NCBI GenBank assembly: GCA_007695015.1
Contig: REEN01000055.1
Location: 77,788-141,787, forward strand
Source of the DNA: Marinilabiliales bacterium
GTDB lineage: Bacteria > Bacteroidota > Bacteroidia > Bacteroidales > PUMT01
DNA length: 64,000 bases
Reading direction: 5' to 3'
The notes beneath the pieces were generated by a model, which saw only the letters and a program-made list of their open reading frames with translations, did not search any database and was not told where the DNA came from. Position numbers and translations under genes: made by a program. Each line of letters starts with the position of its first letter. Position 1 is the first letter of the stretch. Below are positions 45,720 to 55,971 of the stretch, piece after piece.

Positions 45720-46532
45720 ATGTTTATGAAACAGATGGGTAAAATTAAACTTTTAATCAGATATTTTGTCTATTGGTTAAGGCGCAAGGGTGCTAAAGGG
45801 CACGGGATACATTCACCGTTTGTATACAGGTTCAACTTTAATATCCTCAATAGCAGCGGTAAATATCCTGAATATGCTGAACTGACCACGTACAGGCAGT
45901 CACTCATGGCTAACAGGCAGACCATAAAGGTGTGCGACATGGGTGCAGGCTCACGCGTTTTCTCGTCCGAGCACAGGCGCGTTTGTGATATTGCCAGGTT
46001 GAGCGGGAGCAGCATGCAAACGGGAAGGATGCTTTTCAGGCTTGCGAGGAGTTTCCCGGCGCCGGCAATTATTGAGCTGGGAACATCCCTTGGGTTTGGC
46101 ACTTTATGCCTTGCAAAAGGCGCCCCCGGTGGGATAGTATACAGCATTGAAGGATGTGGCGGACAGCTTGGAGTGGCAAGGAGCGAGCTGGGCAAGAGGG
46201 AGGTTGGCAATGTCAGGCTCATTGAAGGGTCTTTTACCGGGAAACTTCCCGGAGTTCTTGATCTTGTTGAAAGGGCAGACCTTGTCTATTTTGACGGCGA
46301 TCACCGTGAAGAGAGTTTACTCTGGCAGTACAAGGTTTGCAAGGCTAAAGCCGGGCAGGGAACAATATTTGTTATTGGCGACATACACTGGTCCCCCGGT
46401 ATGGAGAAAGCCTGGAAAACGATATGCGGGGATCAGGATGTGAGCTGCACTATTGATCTGTTTTATAGCGGGCTGGTCTTATTCAGGGAGGGGATGGCGA
46501 AACAACATTACCTGCTGAGGTGTTCAGGGTAA
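45720..46532 (+). CDS. Class I SAM-dependent methyltransferase
   Basis: About 270 residues. The core motif IIELGTSLGFGTLCLAKGAP is the glycine-rich SAM-binding loop, VYSIEGCGGQ is the acidic second strand (Glu for ribose), and ADLVYFDGDHREESLLWQY is the fourth-strand region with a DGDH feature like O-methyltransferases. A close upstream in-frame extension back to 45414 is antisense to recG and I reject it. Possible starts are ATGs at 45720, 45726 and 45735; a near-consensus -7 box (TAATTTCG, 45707-45714) ends just before 45720. Target molecule unknown. Confidence 0.85.
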   Translation: MFMKQMGKIKLLIRYFVYWLRRKGAKGHGIHSPFVYRFNFNILNSSGKYPEYAELTTYRQSLMANRQTIKVCDMGAGSRVFSSEHRRVCDIARLSGSSMQTGRMLFRLARSFPAPAIIELGTSLGFGTLCLAKGAPGGIVYSIEGCGGQLGVARSELGKREVGNVRLIEGSFTGKLPGVLDLVERADLVYFDGDHREESLLWQYKVCKAKAGQGTIFVIGDIHWSPGMEKAWKTICGDQDVSCTIDLFYSGLVLFREGMAKQHYLLRCSG

Positions 46533-46686
46533 TTCAAAATAATTGTTAAACTCTTTTTGGTTACGCTTATTAGAATTATATTCGATGGATTTTTTACAGG
46601 CACATAAAATTAAAAGGGCCCATGCCCGTTATACGGATCACATTGTTCGCCACCGGACAGACCGGCGGATAAAAAAAATAGTTTAA

Positions 46687-47418
46687 ATGGAAGATATTAT
46701 TAACATCAGGGGGCTTGTCAAGAATTACAAGATCGGTACTATTGTGGTGCATGCCCTGCGCGCTGTTTCGGTCGATATAAAGAGAAACGAATATGTGGCC
46801 ATCATGGGCCCCTCCGGTTCCGGAAAATCGACATTAATGAATATTATCGGCTGCCTGGATACACCCACAAGCGGACAGTATGTTCTGAACAATACCGATG
46901 TCAGTAAACTTGAGGATAATCAGCTTGCCGAGATACGGAATAAGGAGATAGGGTTTGTATTTCAGACCTTTAACCTGCTGCCCCGCTATACGGCATTTGA
47001 AAACGTAATGCTCCCGTTGGTCTATGCAGGCAAGTCCAAAACCGAAAGAGTTGCCAGGGCCGAAGAGGTTGTAGAACAGGTCGGACTGTCGGACAGGTCA
47101 CATCACAAGCCGAATGAGCTCAGCGGCGGCCAGAGGCAGCGTGTGGCAGTTGCCAGGGCACTTGTAAACAACCCTTCTATAATACTTGCCGATGAACCAA
47201 CAGGAAACCTTGACTCCAAAACTTCTGTCGACATAATGAACCTCTTTGACGATATACACAGGAAGGGAAATACCATTATTGTTGTTACCCACGAAGAGGA
47301 CATAGCAAGACATGCGCATCGTATCATCAGGCTGCGGGACGGAGAAATAGAATCGGATACGATCAATGAGGATCCGGTAAAGCTTACTGTACGCGACGGT
47401 TCAATCAGTATGCAATGA
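46687..47418 (+). CDS. MacB/LolD-type ABC transporter ATPase
   Basis: 243 residues. Walker [10 protein letters not shown], the LNIIGCLD and [16 protein letters not shown]-loop region, the signature [15 protein letters not shown], and Walker [16 protein letters not shown] followed by the H-loop VVTHEED. The [12 protein letters not shown] segment and NLLP are typical of the MacB/LolD/FtsE branch, which couples ATP hydrolysis to envelope-bound permeases. No permease gene is adjacent, so its partner must be elsewhere. It overlaps the downstream adenosyltransferase by four bases (ATGA), an odd pairing. Confidence 0.93.
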   Translation: MEDIINIRGLVKNYKIGTIVVHALRAVSVDIKRNEYVAIMGPSGSGKSTLMNIIGCLDTPTSGQYVLNNTDVSKLEDNQLAEIRNKEIGFVFQTFNLLPRYTAFENVMLPLVYAGKSKTERVARAEEVVEQVGLSDRSHHKPNELSGGQRQRVAVARALVNNPSIILADEPTGNLDSKTSVDIMNLFDDIHRKGNTIIVVTHEEDIARHAHRIIRLRDGEIESDTINEDPVKLTVRDGSISMQ

Positions 47419-47963
47419 AGATATATACAAAGACAGGAGATAAGGGTATTACTTCCCTTATCGGGGGAAAAAGGGTGCCAAAGTATGATGACCGGATAGA
47501 GGCTTATGGCAGCGTTGACGAGCTGATAGCCTGGACCGGACTGATACGTGACCACGAAGCAGCCTTTTCGGTACACGACCTGCTTGTTGAGGTGCAGGAC
47601 AGGCTTATGACATGTGCATCAATACTTGCAGCTGATTGTGATGATTGTCCCAATGCCATTCCTTCGCTCTGTGAGGATGATATTGTAATTCTTGAAAAAG
47701 CCATCGATGAGATGGAGGATCAACTGGAACCTCTCTCTTCATTTATACTGCCGGGTGGACATACAGTGGTATCCTACTGTCATATTGCCCGCAATGTCTG
47801 CAGGCGCGCCGAGCGGAATGTTCTCCGACTTGATGCCGTTTATGCTGTTGACCGGTTTGTTATAAGATACCTGAACAGGTTGTCGGATTACTTTTTTGTC
47901 CTCTCCCGTAAGCTGGGCAAGGATTCCGGAGCAACAGAAATTCCCTGGGAGCCCCGGTTGTAG
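47415..47963 (+). CDS. PduO-type cob(I)alamin adenosyltransferase
   Basis: 182 residues. The N-terminal [36 protein letters not shown] and the C-terminal [13 protein letters not shown] and [18 protein letters not shown] are the PduO ATR signatures; Arg and Asp residues there bind ATP. It makes adenosylcobalamin from cob(I)alamin, which suggests B12-dependent enzymes such as methylmalonyl-CoA mutase. The gene overlaps the ABC ATPase by four bases. Confidence 0.94.
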   Translation: MKIYTKTGDKGITSLIGGKRVPKYDDRIEAYGSVDELIAWTGLIRDHEAAFSVHDLLVEVQDRLMTCASILAADCDDCPNAIPSLCEDDIVILEKAIDEMEDQLEPLSSFILPGGHTVVSYCHIARNVCRRAERNVLRLDAVYAVDRFVIRYLNRLSDYFFVLSRKLGKDSGATEIPWEPRL

Positions 47964-47987
47964 TTTTGATAATATTTTTTAAATTTG
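47958..47987 (+). promoter_or_regulatory. Strong candidate promoter for the DUF2795 gene
   Basis: GTTG with TTG at 47958-47960 and TAAATTTG at 47980-47987, 19 bases apart, match the Bacteroidota consensus TTTG/19-21/TAnnTTTG. The -33 part overlaps the adenosyltransferase stop region. An AAAGAG ribosome-binding-like run lies seven bases before the ATG at 48030. Confidence 0.65.
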
Positions 47988-48029
47988 CACCACTTTACAA
48001 ACAGGTATTGATTAATTCAAAGAGTTGTT

Positions 48030-48251
48030 ATGTACTGGACGCTTGAACTGGCTTCAAAACTGGAAGATGCTCCCTGGCCGGCTACAAAGGATGAGTTGAT
48101 CGATTATGCCATGAGGTCGGGAGCCCCGCTTGAGGTTATTGAGAATCTTCAGGAGATTGAAGATGAAGGTGAAATTTATGAAAGCATAGAGGATATCTGG
48201 CCGGATTATCCCAGTAAGGACGACTTCTTTTTTAATGAAGATGAGTACTGA
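48030..48251 (+). CDS. Small acidic DUF2795 protein
   Basis: 73 residues, strongly acidic, with the pattern MYWTLELASKLEDAPWPATK, DELIDYAMRSGAP and VIENLQEIEDEGE. These match the DUF2795 family of small proteins, thought to be winged-helix-like. No catalytic features. Its end is three bases from the end of the convergent OstA-like gene. It has its own strong promoter, suggesting high expression. Confidence 0.85.
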   Translation: MYWTLELASKLEDAPWPATKDELIDYAMRSGAPLEVIENLQEIEDEGEIYESIEDIWPDYPSKDDFFFNEDEY

Positions 48252-48253
48252 AC

Positions 48254-49978
48254 CTACCTCCTGAAAACATCTTCACTGTTTTGCGGTCTTATCTCTTCAA
48301 GCCACCGGAAACCCTGCAGAAACCTCTCCTCTCCCTGAAGCTCCTCCATCGGATGAAGCACTGATTCCACCTTGTTAAGGAACCTGATCCTGTCGGGTTT
48401 GTTCTCTTTCATAAATATTACCAGGCTTGCGCTCATCGCTTTGTTGATCCCTATGATATCGCCGTTGTCAGCCGGGTAATACAATGTTTCGGCGTTGCCG
48501 GTAACATTGACCCTGTAGAGCTCACCCTGACTGAAGAACCCGATAACATTGGTGCCCTTAATCTGGTTGAACAGTCCGTCATCCTCTTCAGAAACAATAA
48601 ATGATGAGTTTGTCATCACAATATGGTCCACCTCATCGTTGCGGAGATATAACTCCATTTTGTTGGCAGACAGTTGGTTGACGTCAGACCACAGAACCGG
48701 GTCAACGAACATGTGGAAAACCGAATCACGCATGTTGTAATAAAGTGAATCGCATTTTCCCTGCATCTGGTTACTGAAGAACCTTACCCCGTAATATGCA
48801 ACCAGAATCCGAACGGTGTCGCCGTTTTTTTCAGCTACTTCAGGGGCGGTTTCATCAGGATCGATCAGTTCGTCAGGATCGACCAGTTCATCAGGATCGA
48901 CCGGTTCTTCAGGGGCGGTTTCATCAGGATCGACCGGTTCATCAGGATCGACCAGTTCATCGGGAGGGAGTTGTTCCCCGGGGGCAATTTGTTCCTCAGG
49001 CGGTTCCATCTCCTGTTCAGAAACCGCAGCCTGCAGCCAGGTGCGAAGGGTATCTGCATGCACGTAAATGGTATCATTGTCTGTCATCTGGATCAGAAGT
49101 GCCCTGCCTGTTACCAGCATCTCCTCCGGATCCCTGTTGAACCATGCATAGTGTCCCTTAACTATAAGGTTCTCGACAGTGTCGGTAATTTCAACATTCA
49201 TGAAAGCCTCACCAAATCCTCTCCCGTTATCGAAAAAAATGCTGTCGCCCGCAAGGGTCTGGTTATTATTCCTTACCCGTGCATTCTTATTGAACTGGGA
49301 AATGTCGGTGATGGTATTATACCAGCCGTTTTCGCAGTATATATCGGTTTCGTCGCCGGTTATGGTTGTCGGGCCAACGAAATAGGCCACTTCGGTCTCG
49401 GTGTTGTACCTGAGTGTGTCAGACCTGATTATGTAGTCAGGATTTGTAATAGTTACATCGTCCCTGAAGAAGAACAGCTTCTCATCAGCGTAATAATATC
49501 CGCGACGGCTTTCAAGCCTGTTTTCGCCGCTTGTAACAATCCCCCTGTCGGGGTAGTACCCGTAATTCCTTTCCATGTCAAAATCGAGGCTCTCCGTTTC
49601 CAGGGTTGTCTCATGGTCCTTCAGGGTAACATTGCCCCGGATTTCGGCAAATCTCCTGTCGCCGTAGTATATAAGCTGATCGCCGTAAAGGTGCAAAGTG
49701 TCTCCCTGGTTTATGTGTACATTTCCGAAGGCATGCACGATACTTCTGGCCGAATACCGGTGGGCACTGTCACAACTCATATGGATCTCCTCATGGAGTA
49801 AACGCACATTTCCAATGAGGCGGATACCGTCGCTGTCCATTCCCCGGTAAGGAGCCTCCATGCTTTCAGCATTCAGAATTCTTATTTCTGCCGGTTTTTT
49901 CCTGTCTTCATGTTTGTTGGACAACGCAACCAGGAGGGGTGCGTGGCAGGCGATCAATAAAAGCAGGAGACGGTTCAT
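48254..49978 (-). CDS. OstA/LptA-like LPS transport protein
   Basis: About 574 residues from ATG 49978 (MNRLLLLLIACHAPLLVA, a signal peptide); an upstream ATG at 50044 lies within the SurA gene end and is less likely. The mature part has OstA-type repeats of short beta strands such as GNVRLLHEEIHMSCDSA, GNVHINQGDTLHLYGDQL and GNVTLKDHETTLETESLD, resembling the periplasmic LptA bridge and the LptD N-terminus. It lacks an obvious 26-strand barrel, so it is OstA-like rather than LptD. An acidic tandem repeat (VDPDE units) sits about residue 340-390. It follows the SurA-like gene by ten bases. Confidence 0.85.
   Translation of the reverse strand: MNRLLLLLIACHAPLLVALSNKHEDRKKPAEIRILNAESMEAPYRGMDSDGIRLIGNVRLLHEEIHMSCDSAHRYSARSIVHAFGNVHINQGDTLHLYGDQLIYYGDRRFAEIRGNVTLKDHETTLETESLDFDMERNYGYYPDRGIVTSGENRLESRRGYYYADEKLFFFRDDVTITNPDYIIRSDTLRYNTETEVAYFVGPTTITGDETDIYCENGWYNTITDISQFNKNARVRNNNQTLAGDSIFFDNGRGFGEAFMNVEITDTVENLIVKGHYAWFNRDPEEMLVTGRALLIQMTDNDTIYVHADTLRTWLQAAVSEQEMEPPEEQIAPGEQLPPDELVDPDEPVDPDETAPEEPVDPDELVDPDELIDPDETAPEVAEKNGDTVRILVAYYGVRFFSNQMQGKCDSLYYNMRDSVFHMFVDPVLWSDVNQLSANKMELYLRNDEVDHIVMTNSSFIVSEEDDGLFNQIKGTNVIGFFSQGELYRVNVTGNAETLYYPADNGDIIGINKAMSASLVIFMKENKPDRIRFLNKVESVLHPMEELQGEERFLQGFRWLEEIRPQNSEDVFRR
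48841..48975 (-). repeat. Tandem 15-bp repeat encoding acidic PDE peptides
   Basis: On the minus strand this stretch encodes five-residue units such as VDPDE, with the 24-base string beginning CAGGGGCGGTTTCATCAGGA occurring twice 69 bases apart. The unit is in frame, so changes in copy number would lengthen or shorten a polyanionic linker without a frameshift. Confidence 0.8.
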
Positions 49979-49988
49979 GTGGTCTGGC

Positions 49989-51359
49989 TTATCTGCTGAC
50001 CCAATCGCGGGATGAGAATTCGCAATTTCTGTAGGCCTCGTCAATCCTGATGTATGTTCGTGCCCTCCTCCCGTCTATCCACTCTTCAAGTACCCGGTTC
50101 ATCTTATCATCCTCAGCCATTTCCCTGATAAATGCATAGTCCTCCCTCAGGTTTGCCTGGTGCGGTGCTGTCTGTGATTCCAGGTAAAGCAGCTTGTAGA
50201 AGGTCCTTCCCTGCCGGTCGCGCGATTCTATCGGGCCTGCAATCTCACCTATTTTCATATCCCGCACTGCGTCATACTGCACCGGGCTGAGCTGGTCAAG
50301 CTGGAACCTGGAGCCCCCGGTCTCCTGATTGATTACCAGTCCCCCGCTCATTTGCGTGTCTTTGTCACCGGTATGCATCATCGCTGCTACCCTGAATGTG
50401 GTGGTGTCGGTACGTATTACAGTGGCAAGACTGTCAAGGAAGGACCTTGCCTGTTGTCTTGCCTGGTCGGTAGCCTCCGGCCTCATAAGTATGTGCCTGA
50501 CATTCACTTCATCGCCCCTGCGATCAATAAGCTGTACAATATGGAAACCGTATTCGGTCTCGAAAACAGGCGATACCCTGTCGTCACGCAGGGAGAAAGC
50601 TACATTTGCAAATTCGGGAGTCAGACGTGCCCTGGTCATATAACCCAGTTCGCCCCCTCTTCTTGCCGAACCCGGGTCCTGTGAATAGAGAACCGCCATT
50701 GTTGTAAAGCTTTCGCCGTCAATTATCCGCTGCCTGATCTCATTCAGGCGCTGTCTTACCCTGAAGTTCTCTGCCGCACTGAATTCGGGGTACCTGACTA
50801 TCTGACGGATCTGAACCTCGGAAGGTATCATCGGTATCTGATCTTCGGGCAGGCTGTTGTAGAACCTCCTTACTTCTGCAGGTGACACACTTACATTTCC
50901 GATGATCTCCATTTGCATCTCCCTGGTAATGAGTTGATCGCGAATTATATCCCTGAAGTCCTCCCTTATCTCAAGTATGCTCTTGTTATAATAGTTCTCG
51001 AGAGCTTCCTCAGAGCCTATCTGCTGGATAAAGAACTGCAGCCTCCGGGTAAGCTCCATCTCTACCTCAGAATCGCTTACCTCAATTGAATCTATTATTG
51101 CCTGGTTTAGCAGCAGCTTTTGTACCAGGTGATTTTCAAGCATCTCGCAACGCGAATTTGCAGTTACGCTATAGCCCTGCGCCTGCAACTGGATAAGTTC
51201 GTTTTCAATATCTGACTGAAGTATGATGCTGCTACCGACAACGGCAACTATCCTGTCTACTATCCTTTCCTGTGCTGTTGCAGTAAAATGTTGAGTACTG
51301 AGCACGATAACCGAGGCAAGTGTAAATATTGATAAAATCTTTTTAATCATTATAACCAT
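49989..51359 (-). CDS. SurA-like periplasmic peptidyl-prolyl isomerase/chaperone
   Basis: 456 residues with a signal peptide (about 1-30, ending near ATAQ), an N-terminal SurA chaperone domain (RIVDRIVAVVGSSIILQSDI, ENHLVQKLLLNQAIID), and two parvulin-type PpiC domains (about 175-275 and 285-385; SEVQIRQIVRYPE, GGELGYMTRARLTPEF, VRHILMRP). The chaperone helps outer-membrane proteins fold in transit. Start choice: ATG 51359, with an alternative at 51350. It follows the lipoprotein-like PPIase gene by five bases. Confidence 0.92.
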   Translation of the reverse strand: MVIMIKKILSIFTLASVIVLSTQHFTATAQERIVDRIVAVVGSSIILQSDIENELIQLQAQGYSVTANSRCEMLENHLVQKLLLNQAIIDSIEVSDSEVEMELTRRLQFFIQQIGSEEALENYYNKSILEIREDFRDIIRDQLITREMQMEIIGNVSVSPAEVRRFYNSLPEDQIPMIPSEVQIRQIVRYPEFSAAENFRVRQRLNEIRQRIIDGESFTTMAVLYSQDPGSARRGGELGYMTRARLTPEFANVAFSLRDDRVSPVFETEYGFHIVQLIDRRGDEVNVRHILMRPEATDQARQQARSFLDSLATVIRTDTTTFRVAAMMHTGDKDTQMSGGLVINQETGGSRFQLDQLSPVQYDAVRDMKIGEIAGPIESRDRQGRTFYKLLYLESQTAPHQANLREDYAFIREMAEDDKMNRVLEEWIDGRRARTYIRIDEAYRNCEFSSRDWVSR

Positions 51360-51364
51360 CTTTT

Positions 51365-52204
51365 TTAAAAATATTGAATAGCATTTTTGTTGATCCCTTC
51401 CGTAAACACACTTTTTTCAAGCTCATTTAAAAACTGCATCTTTCTCCTGTTTAGTATGATGCTTTTTATTTTTTGTGCTGCCAGTGAGATAGGCATCACA
51501 CTTTTTGAAGGTTTATACTCAACGACACCCAAAAAATAATAGAAATTTTCATCTGTTGCTGTGAGGTACCCGGTGTTTGCCGTCAGTCCTCCGGCGTCAA
51601 CTGATCCGGGAGGGAATTCCCGGACTATATCACCAGCATATATCCATATGTCCCTGAAATTGTAAAAAGTAACGCCATACCTGTTGCCGTAACTTTCCAG
51701 CTGCACCATATCATCGTCATATCCGAACATTTCAGATATCCTCTCCCTGTTTGGCGCATCGGAGAAGACCTTGATGAATACTCCCCTGATTGCCGGCCTG
51801 TCAAGAATAAAGTTGCTTCCAAATGAGTTATGGTACTCTTCTATCTCCCTCATGGTGATCATCGAGTCCAGTTTCTGGCCCAGAAGATGCCGCTGGTATT
51901 TATGAATCAGCAGGGATGCCCTGTAATCGGCAATCTGTTTGTCGAGGTTTTTTTCAGCAGGAGGGAGGTTTTCCTCCGCAAGCTTCAGGAAAAGCTGGTT
52001 GCGGATCCATTTGTCAATATAATTCATAGCCAGCTTTGCACTGTCGGCGGGACTGATATTGGCGGGAAAAATACCTGCCAGTTCGTGCCTGTAGAGATAT
52101 TTATTATATACCCTTGCAACAGGGTCGCCCTTTTCGCCGGCGGTGCGGCCACATTTAGCAGCCAACGGTAAAAAAAGAAGCATGAACAGAAACAGCCTCT
52201 GCAT
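51365..52204 (-). CDS. SurA/PpiC-related periplasmic protein lacking a clear isomerase domain
   Basis: 279 residues, signal-like N-terminus (MQRLFLFMLLFLPLAAKCG) where the Cys could be a lipobox cysteine, although the preceding Lys is atypical. The region NKYLYRHELAGIFP and DKWIRNQLFLKLAEENL looks like the SurA N-terminal helix-rich part. I see no clear parvulin motif, so it is probably a chaperone-like protein without isomerase activity. It sits between two PpiC-type genes in the same operon. Confidence 0.75.
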   Translation of the reverse strand: MQRLFLFMLLFLPLAAKCGRTAGEKGDPVARVYNKYLYRHELAGIFPANISPADSAKLAMNYIDKWIRNQLFLKLAEENLPPAEKNLDKQIADYRASLLIHKYQRHLLGQKLDSMITMREIEEYHNSFGSNFILDRPAIRGVFIKVFSDAPNRERISEMFGYDDDMVQLESYGNRYGVTFYNFRDIWIYAGDIVREFPPGSVDAGGLTANTGYLTATDENFYYFLGVVEYKPSKSVMPISLAAQKIKSIILNRRKMQFLNELEKSVFTEGINKNAIQYF

Positions 52205-52243
52205 ATTAGGTTATTAATTATGTTGCTGAAACAGCGATTCTTT

Positions 52244-54355
52244 TCAGTATCTTCCTGTAATGTCTGATAAAACGTCTCTATGCACAGTAACATTGTATTT
52301 TTCGCGGAGCTTTTCAACCCATTTCTTTTCCAGGTGGTCCTGGAAGTCCGCTGTTATTGTGCCCCTGGCCTCTTCCAGCATTTTTGGTTCAGGTTCAATT
52401 ATTTCGTGCACAAGCACAGTTTTGTACACATCTCCCTGATCAATGGTTTCAACAGCACCAGGTTCCCAGTTAACATTATCGGTAAGTTCGTTGTCTCCCC
52501 GGGAGAATATACCCCTTTCTGCTGTTACCACAGGTTCTTCTTCACCCCTGTTAAGCCTGTCTGTTACCCAGTTGTCATCCCTGCCGGCAAAGCGGAGACT
52601 TCGGCTGGCCCTTCTTGCCACCCTCCGTGCCGTCCGGCTGTCGGAGGCTGTGAATATGGTTGCAGAAACCCTGTGGTCCCACATGTATTCGTACCTGTTT
52701 TCATTGTGAAATGCCGCAAGTCCCGCACTGTCAGTCACCGTCCTCTGCCAGACCTCACGGTCGGTTATTTCAAACAACAGCATTCCGTCCTTATACTCCT
52801 GCATCAGGAAACGGAACTCGGGGTATCTCTGCTCGAGGTTTTCCTCTTCATGGCTTAGCAGCCATCTTCCGGAAAAATCATCAAAAAGAGAGAGAACATA
52901 GTCATCTATTGGCCATGGCTTTCGCTTATATGCGTTCCTGGAAATAAATTCTGCGAACTCGCGCTGGGTGACCCTCCTGTCTTTTACCGTGAAAAGTACA
53001 CGGTCAAGTGAATATGAAGCAGGTACCTGCCAGTTGCCATCGAACACCCTGTCGTCAACAATATGGTAAAACTCCTCAAGGGCCTCATTATTCAATGAAT
53101 AGTCCCATATATCCTTCAGCTTATCAACCAGGGATTCCCTTAAAAGCCTTGATCTTGCGTCAGGTGAGTTGCGTACTTTTTCGACAAGCTCATTGCGCGC
53201 TTCCTCCAGGGGTGGAATATCCCTTTTTTCTTCCAGCCTGATAATGTGCCAACCATAAGGTGTTCGCACCGGCTCGCTTATCTCTCCGGGCGTGTCAAGT
53301 GAAAAGGCAGCAGCCTCAAACTCAGGTATCAGTCTCCCGGCACCGAACCATGGCAGCCGGCCACCCTGTTGGGCAGTGTTCATATCACTTGAGTGTTCCC
53401 GTGCCAGTTCCCCGAACTGGTATCCCTCGCGCAACCGTTCGTATATCTCATTTATTTTCTTTCTGGCCTCATTCTCCTGGTACTCGTTGAAGCCGGCCAT
53501 AATATGGGATACGAGGATCTCCCCCTGTGATTCACGAATATCGTTCACCCTTACAATGTGATAGCCGAAAGGTGTCCGAACCGGCATGCACAGTTCACCG
53601 GGTTCAGCATTATAAACAGCATTTTCAAACGGATATACCATTTGAAATACGGTGAAGTAACCCAGGTTGCCCGAGTTGGTCTTCGCTGAAGGGTCATCTG
53701 AGGTGGCCCTTGCAACCCTTTCGAAGCTTTCCCCTGCTTCTATCCGTTCTCTTATCTCCATGGCCTTTTCATATGCCATCAGGGTGTCTTCGGGACTGTA
53801 ACCCGGATTAAGCCTTATGAGGATGTGACTGGCGTTGACATCATACTTCCATCTTTCCCATGCTTCTTTCACAAGCTCTTCTTCTTTCTCAGGATCTATC
53901 ATATAGGGACGGGCAAGCTGCTTTCTGTATCCCCGGAGCTCTTCTTTGAAGGATTCTTCAAGATGAATGCCCTCCTCCCTGGCATGTGATACCTTAAGGT
54001 GGAAGTTTATGAAAAGGTCCAGGTACTCTTCAGCGGGCTGTGGTTCAGTAAGCTTGTTGTTTTTTTGCCACAGCCGGATGAACTCATTGTCAGTTATCTC
54101 CCTGTTGTCAATGACCATCAGGACCCTTTCTGACTTATCTGTCACGCTGAATTGCCGGCCGCCAGTTGTCCCCGGCTGCGAACCGTTTACCACACCGGCT
54201 TGCGGGTTTCCGGCCGAGAGTAACGGTGCCGGGATCATCAGCATTATTATTACAATTAATTCAATGAATGCCCTCTTTTTTGTTTCTGCACTGCCGACAG
54301 CAGGGCGGAAGAAGCTTTTTCCTTTGTTTTTGCTTATTATTGATAAATTTTCCAT
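52244..54355 (-). CDS. Large PpiC-type peptidyl-prolyl isomerase
   Basis: About 703 residues from ATG 54355; an upstream ATG at 54406 is possible and would add 17 residues. A hydrophobic segment (about residues 30-48) acts as signal or anchor. The first half has a SurA-type region and two parvulin domains (ASHILIRLNPGYSPEDTL, GNLGYFTVFQMVYPFENAV, VSHIMAGF, GGRLPWFGAGRLIPEFEAAA). The C-terminal ~300 residues are a less conserved extension. First chaperone gene after guaB on the minus strand, and the largest of the three. Confidence 0.9.
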   Translation of the reverse strand: MENLSIISKNKGKSFFRPAVGSAETKKRAFIELIVIIMLMIPAPLLSAGNPQAGVVNGSQPGTTGGRQFSVTDKSERVLMVIDNREITDNEFIRLWQKNNKLTEPQPAEEYLDLFINFHLKVSHAREEGIHLEESFKEELRGYRKQLARPYMIDPEKEEELVKEAWERWKYDVNASHILIRLNPGYSPEDTLMAYEKAMEIRERIEAGESFERVARATSDDPSAKTNSGNLGYFTVFQMVYPFENAVYNAEPGELCMPVRTPFGYHIVRVNDIRESQGEILVSHIMAGFNEYQENEARKKINEIYERLREGYQFGELAREHSSDMNTAQQGGRLPWFGAGRLIPEFEAAAFSLDTPGEISEPVRTPYGWHIIRLEEKRDIPPLEEARNELVEKVRNSPDARSRLLRESLVDKLKDIWDYSLNNEALEEFYHIVDDRVFDGNWQVPASYSLDRVLFTVKDRRVTQREFAEFISRNAYKRKPWPIDDYVLSLFDDFSGRWLLSHEEENLEQRYPEFRFLMQEYKDGMLLFEITDREVWQRTVTDSAGLAAFHNENRYEYMWDHRVSATIFTASDSRTARRVARRASRSLRFAGRDDNWVTDRLNRGEEEPVVTAERGIFSRGDNELTDNVNWEPGAVETIDQGDVYKTVLVHEIIEPEPKMLEEARGTITADFQDHLEKKWVEKLREKYNVTVHRDVLSDITGRY

Positions 54356-54427
54356 CAGGGAATAATTATTGTTTATTGTACATATTACCTGTCGACAAGC
54401 GACCATGGCAAAACCGGTCGTCTTGAA

Positions 54428-55909
<1,482 letters not shown>

Positions 55910-55971
55910 TTATTTTTAAATTGCGCTAAGTTACGAAAAATAAGTAGATGCAGGTAAATAATTCGTTTTAA

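Noticed and set aside
46687-47418. ATPase as GldA or LptB
   Set aside because: The signature and surrounding sequence fit the MacB/LolD/FtsE branch, and the location is far from gldFG and from the OstA gene.
48841-48975. Short repeats that might be a CRISPR array
   Set aside because: The units are contiguous 15-bp coding repeats in frame with the OstA-like gene, with no distinct spacers.
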